NCBI GenBank assembly: GCA_913009825.1
Contig: CAJVYQ010000029.1
Span: 1-62,740 of the forward strand
From: an uncultured Deferribacteres bacterium
GTDB lineage: Bacteria > Zhuqueibacterota > JdFR-76 > DREG01
Reading direction: 5' to 3'
DNA length: 62,740 nt
Below, in pieces: positions 59,305 to 62,740 of the stretch. Within the stretch, counting starts at the first letter, position 1, and the number at the start of each line of letters is the position of its first letter. Both the position numbers and the translations under genes were made by a program. Under the pieces are notes generated by a model. The model was not told the DNA's origin. It made no database searches and worked only from the letters and a program-made list of their open reading frames with translations.

Positions 59305-62064
59305 TTAATAACTGATAGAAGTGCCTATCCGAATTTCTCTGGGTTTGCTCAACCAATCTTCCCGCTGGTAATATTGGTCCAAAAAACGGATGGGGAAATA
59401 GTTGGTTGGGTCGGCTTCTATTTTTCGTCTAAGATTGTTGAACAGATTCGGATTCGTGGATTCTTCCAGGGCGGTCAAAGAGCGGCCGGTGCTGCTGTAC
59501 ACAAAACGCTCGTTATTGAGATCCAACAGATTTTCAATATACATGAACAAGGAAAAACGGACTTTCCCGAAATGAAAGAATTTTTCCAGTCTCACATCCA
59601 GATTGGTAGTAACAGGCCTCCTGGCGCTGTTCACTTCGAACCTGACATCTTTAACGGAAGAAGGAAGGGCGGGTGTGTACGGCGTTCCCGTCCAAATGCT
59701 GGCGATTGCACTGAACAACCAATTGTTCCGCTTGTTAAGTGTCAATGTTCCATTCAAAACATGGGTTCGATCATGATTGAGCGGAACAAATTTCTGCTCC
59801 GTAACATGACCGGAACGGGTATCCACGGCCAAACTAAGCGGATTGTCATAAGCGCCTTCAGCAACCTGAAATGTGTAGTCCAGCGTTGCGGAAAAAATAC
59901 CATTTCGTGACGGCCGCTTTAAAAATGAGATCGTAAAGCCTTTGGCATTGGCATAACTTATATTGGTAATCACATTGTACTCTTTGGTAGCCGCTACTTC
60001 ACCGGCGTAAACTCTTCTGGTCTGCAACAGGTCGTTCACATCTTTATAAAAGATGGTCAAATCAACTTTCAAATCTTCCGTGAATTGTTGTTGCAGCCCC
60101 ATTTCGTACTGAATGCTGCGTTCCGGTTGTAAATTGGGGTTGCCAAAAGTAGGAACCGTCGTAAAATTATAATCTTCGAAACGGGGATTGACATAAATGC
60201 TGGCAAAAGTAGGGTTCTGATAAAAATGGCCGTAAGAAAACCGGATAATTCCCTGATCGGTAATCGGAAAACTGAGATGGATACGCGGGCTGAGACGAAA
60301 CTTGGGTTTGGCCCGGATCAGGTTTTTATCCACACCCGTATCGACTGTGCCGGCCAGGTCCGGATTGTAAAACGCGTCGGTAGCTAAATATTCGTATCTC
60401 AATCCCACATTCAGGATAAACCGTTTTGCCAACTCCATTTTATCCAGAATATAAACTGCTCCCTGAGCCGGCTTTCTTTCGTAATAGGAATAGTTGGTAA
60501 ATTCTGAATTTTCTTCTAAGTTGGGGATGATCGGCTTGTTCTGATCAAGATTGTAGATTAAAGCATACGCCTCCCGTTTCAGATTGATCCATCTCATTTC
60601 ACCGCCGAAACGAATTTCATGAGCCGGATGCACCTGGCTGACCAAATCAAATTTTGCCAGGTATGATTTGGTTTTGTTCCACGACCGGTTCAAATTTGTC
60701 CCTCCGGCAAGGTAAGCCGTGGGCGGAATCAGGTTACTGGAGACCGAGCTGTTAAAACTTGCCACATACCGTGAATCGTAAGGCTTTTCAAACGCATAAC
60801 TCTTGGCGTGCGTTAAACCCATGCCCAGTTTAAGCGTATAAAATGTTTTGCTGCTCAAGGTATGGGTGATGCCGATCGAATGATTGGCGTTATTGGAATA
60901 AGTTGTCGAGCGCCCGTCGGGATTAAAGCGATAGGCGCGGGAAAAAGATTTCCAGGAACCGGCATCAAAAATCAGATCGTAGGTCAGTTTAAAATTGGGT
61001 ATCGGTTTCCAGGCTAATTTGGCCGTTATATTCCAGCTATCGCCTGTATTCATGGGCACAATTTTCCGGTCGCCGCTGGCATGGCGGTCGCCATAAGGAT
61101 CGATGACAAAAGAATCCGAATTGATTAACAAAATCTCATCGGGATTGTAAACACGAATTCCGTAGAGGTATCCGTTGTTGGAAACTCTGGTGCCGGACGT
61201 AAAAAAGGTGACCTTCTTGCCTAATAACGGCACCGGGCCTCCCAGTGTCCATTCCGCCCGCACATGATTAAAGATGTCAAGATCATCAATATTGAAAAAA
61301 ATATTCTTACGGGAGCTAAAATTATCACCGGTCCAGAATTTAAAACTTCCATCTAATTTATTGCCGCCGTCTTTTGTCACATAATTGATCACCCCGCTCA
61401 AAGCATTGCCATATTCGGCGCTGAATGTTCCGGTGGAAATTGATACTTCCTGCACCGCATTGGTAGCCAGTCCCACGCTTTGCAAATTATTTAATGGATT
61501 GTTGATGGAAATTCCGTTCACCTGAAATGCAATTTCATTTGATCTGCCGCCCCTGATATGGAGCGCTCCGGAATTATCCTGAATAATACCGGCCTGAATT
61601 TTGATAATATCTTTAATTTGATCCACCGGCAAATTTTCGATATCCTCGGCTGTGACCGCAACTTGCGTGTTGGTTAAATCCGGCCTGACCAACGGATTCC
61701 GTTCCCCGACAATTTCAACCGCTTCCATCTGTAAAGTTGTGGGGTTCATTTTTTGCTCGATCCTGGTTGTGAAGTCCACATTCACACGCACCTGCGAAAG
61801 CCGAACGGTTTGGTAACCCATAAAATTGATCCGCAATGTATAAACGCCGGGAGGAATATTCAAAATCACAAAATTTCCCTGTAGATCGGATGCAGCGCCA
61901 AGCGTGGTTCCTTCAATTTGAATATTGGCGCCGGGAAGGGGCTCACCGGTTTTTTCATCTAATATCCGGCCCGCTATTTTCCCCGTTGTTCCGGCGAATA
62001 CATAAGTTGTGACGAATAGAAACAATAGAAAAAAAGAGAAAAAAGAAACAAACTTTTTCATCAT
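59305..62064 (-). CDS. TonB-dependent receptor with carboxypeptidase-regulatory domain
   Basis: A 919-residue outer-membrane receptor. Signal peptide about 1-24; regulatory-like beta-sandwich about 27-115 (GRILDEKTGEPLPGANIQI); plug about 128-240 (DLTNTQVAVTAEDIENLPV, LHIRGGRSNEIAFQVNG, ALSGVINYVTKDGG); then a long barrel ending in IRIGTSISY. The family is energised by TonB-ExbBD, which are not in this window. It leads a block with the 1203-aa secreted protein and the PorV-like protein, recalling SusC-type systems but without a SusD gene. Substrate unknown. The start is the first of two adjacent Met codons, with GAGG about 5 bp upstream. Confidence 0.9.
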   Translation of the reverse strand: MMKKFVSFFSFFLLFLFVTTYVFAGTTGKIAGRILDEKTGEPLPGANIQIEGTTLGAASDLQGNFVILNIPPGVYTLRINFMGYQTVRLSQVRVNVDFTTRIEQKMNPTTLQMEAVEIVGERNPLVRPDLTNTQVAVTAEDIENLPVDQIKDIIKIQAGIIQDNSGALHIRGGRSNEIAFQVNGISINNPLNNLQSVGLATNAVQEVSISTGTFSAEYGNALSGVINYVTKDGGNKLDGSFKFWTGDNFSSRKNIFFNIDDLDIFNHVRAEWTLGGPVPLLGKKVTFFTSGTRVSNNGYLYGIRVYNPDEILLINSDSFVIDPYGDRHASGDRKIVPMNTGDSWNITAKLAWKPIPNFKLTYDLIFDAGSWKSFSRAYRFNPDGRSTTYSNNANHSIGITHTLSSKTFYTLKLGMGLTHAKSYAFEKPYDSRYVASFNSSVSSNLIPPTAYLAGGTNLNRSWNKTKSYLAKFDLVSQVHPAHEIRFGGEMRWINLKREAYALIYNLDQNKPIIPNLEENSEFTNYSYYERKPAQGAVYILDKMELAKRFILNVGLRYEYLATDAFYNPDLAGTVDTGVDKNLIRAKPKFRLSPRIHLSFPITDQGIIRFSYGHFYQNPTFASIYVNPRFEDYNFTTVPTFGNPNLQPERSIQYEMGLQQQFTEDLKVDLTIFYKDVNDLLQTRRVYAGEVAATKEYNVITNISYANAKGFTISFLKRPSRNGIFSATLDYTFQVAEGAYDNPLSLAVDTRSGHVTEQKFVPLNHDRTHVLNGTLTLNKRNNWLFSAIASIWTGTPYTPALPSSVKDVRFEVNSARRPVTTNLDVRLEKFFHFGKVRFSLFMYIENLLDLNNERFVYSSTGRSLTALEESTNPNLFNNLRRKIEADPTNYFPIRFLDQYYQREDWLSKPREIRIGTSISY

Positions 62065-62303
62065 GAAAGCCTCATTGTTTCGTTATGAAAATTGTCGGTC
62101 ATCATTCTGAGCTTGATTGTAAGCTATAAGAACAAATTATTTTGAATATATTATCAAAATTTGTTATATTCAATAAAAATTTTTAAAAATCGATCAATTT
62201 TACACTTTAAAGGGATGCTACAGTTACACGACAACAACATTTTGTCATTCCAAGGAGAGAAGCGATGAGGAATCTTCTGCCGAGGAGTACCATTTTCTGT
62301 TGA

Positions 62304-62452
62304 CCTGAATTGAGTGATTCTAATGTCATTCCGTAGGAATCTTGTTGGTTTAGTGCACGGAACTAACAAGATTCTTTCCCGCCTGCTGCGAGCAGGCAGA
62401 ATGACAAAACTATTTGGGTGGTTGTTTCAAGCTAAGAATCGCTCAATTTAGG
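62304..62452. mobile_element. MITE-like element, family 3 (copy c), TSD GTTGA
   Basis: 149 bp with ends CCTGAATTGAGTGATTCTAA and TTAGAATCGCTCAATTTAGG-type repeats, flanked by GTTGA at 62299-62303 and 62453-62457. The interior matches copy b (GTAGGAATCTTGTTGGTTTA and its complement). It lies about 240 bp upstream of the large TonB receptor gene. Confidence 0.85.
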
Positions 62453-62610
62453 GTTGAGTTATATTTTTCTATGATTGGAATCCGTTAGTTAGAGATTTTG
62501 AATCCTCCGTCTGAGGCGAAGAATTAGAAATAAAATTTTGGCGGTAGATGCCGCTGCAGGAATAATTCAAATCAAAAAAAGTGGATATTGGAAATCAAAT
62601 TTATTAAATA

Positions 62611-62740
62611 TTTGTAACTATTCAGGTTGCCCGCTAATATCGCTAAAAAACGAGAATCGTTAACTATTTTGTCCTATTCGTATGATTCGTGTAATTCGCG
62701 GGCTGAACAGGCAGACGATTTTTTCAATTTCTCTGCGCCC
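62611..62740. repeat. Family-2 left end and window-edge repeat
   Basis: TTGTAACTATTCAGGTTGCCCGC begins a family-2 element (left terminal repeat from about 62614) whose right end is outside the window or interrupted. The last 23 bases are identical to the first 23 bases of the window (ATTTTTTCAATTTCTCTGCG and three more). Positions 62458-62610 show no gene. Confidence 0.6.

Noticed and set aside
1-62740. A circular plasmid or phage-plasmid, suggested by matching ends and a ParA
   Set aside because: No replication protein, ParB, relaxase or phage structural genes are present, most genes are typical chromosomal functions, and the shared end sequence is a dispersed repeat.

Overview
The window looks like chromosomal DNA from a Gram-negative bacterium of the FCB group outside the classical Bacteroidetes (Calditrichota, KSB1, Ignavibacteria or Marinimicrobia type). 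The evidence is C-terminal type IX secretion (T9SS) sorting domains with the YPNPFNP motif, a PorV/PorQ-family protein, TonB-dependent receptors with carboxypeptidase-regulatory N-termini, a CBM9/DUF5916 outer-membrane protein and two RND efflux systems. The lineage is an inference from gene content; no rRNA gene is present. No tRNA, CRISPR array or complete transposase gene was seen.

Layout. 0.3-2.7 kb (+): thioesterase, small membrane protein, Nif3-like protein, coiled-coil protein and a YlxR-L7Ae fusion. 3.1-8.3 kb (-): a cobalamin riboswitch with its terminator, a BtuB-like receptor and a T9SS-exported beta-propeller resembling BtuG. 8.5-9.6 kb (+): PerR-like regulator and bacterioferritin. 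9.7-10.9 kb (-): DUF4143 ATPase behind two palindromic operators. 11.4-14.5 kb (-): ECF sigma, anti-sigma, zinc-ribbon membrane protein and secreted metallopeptidase. 14.6-17.2 kb (-): DUF5916 protein. 18-24 kb (+): TetR, membrane-fusion protein, RND pump and TolC. 24.4-25.9 kb (-): an ABC exporter whose 5' end was cut off by a small inserted element. 26.3-32.7 kb (+): MarR, TolC, membrane-fusion protein and a second RND pump. 33.7-38 kb: C1 peptidase, membrane protein, a decayed peroxiredoxin relic and an M28 peptidase. 38.2-40.5 kb (-): an AT-rich island with a GNAT-ASCH protein and a frameshifted dCTP-deaminase-family gene. 40.7-51 kb (-): nitrilase, then a large polyphosphate gene cluster (HD hydrolase, two-domain PPK2, Nudix, orphan ParA, CHAD, PPK1, SixA, polyphosphate glucokinase). 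51.5-62 kb (-): T9SS FG-GAP protein, PorV-like protein, a 1203-aa secreted protein and a large TonB receptor.

How the genes work together. The B12 locus is riboswitch-controlled and probably combines capture at the cell surface with TonB uptake. The polyphosphate genes cover synthesis (PPK1), use (PPK2, glucokinase), binding (CHAD) and probable turnover (Nudix), and a lone ParA ATPase sits between the two operons. The last 11 kb encodes an envelope module of receptor, secreted protein and PorV-like protein.

The intergenic regions are full of short non-coding inverted-repeat elements. At least four families can be told apart by their terminal repeats. Several copies show clear target-site duplications of 5, 8 or 9 bp. 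They cluster at gene ends, and in three cases the element itself supplies a gene's stop codon.
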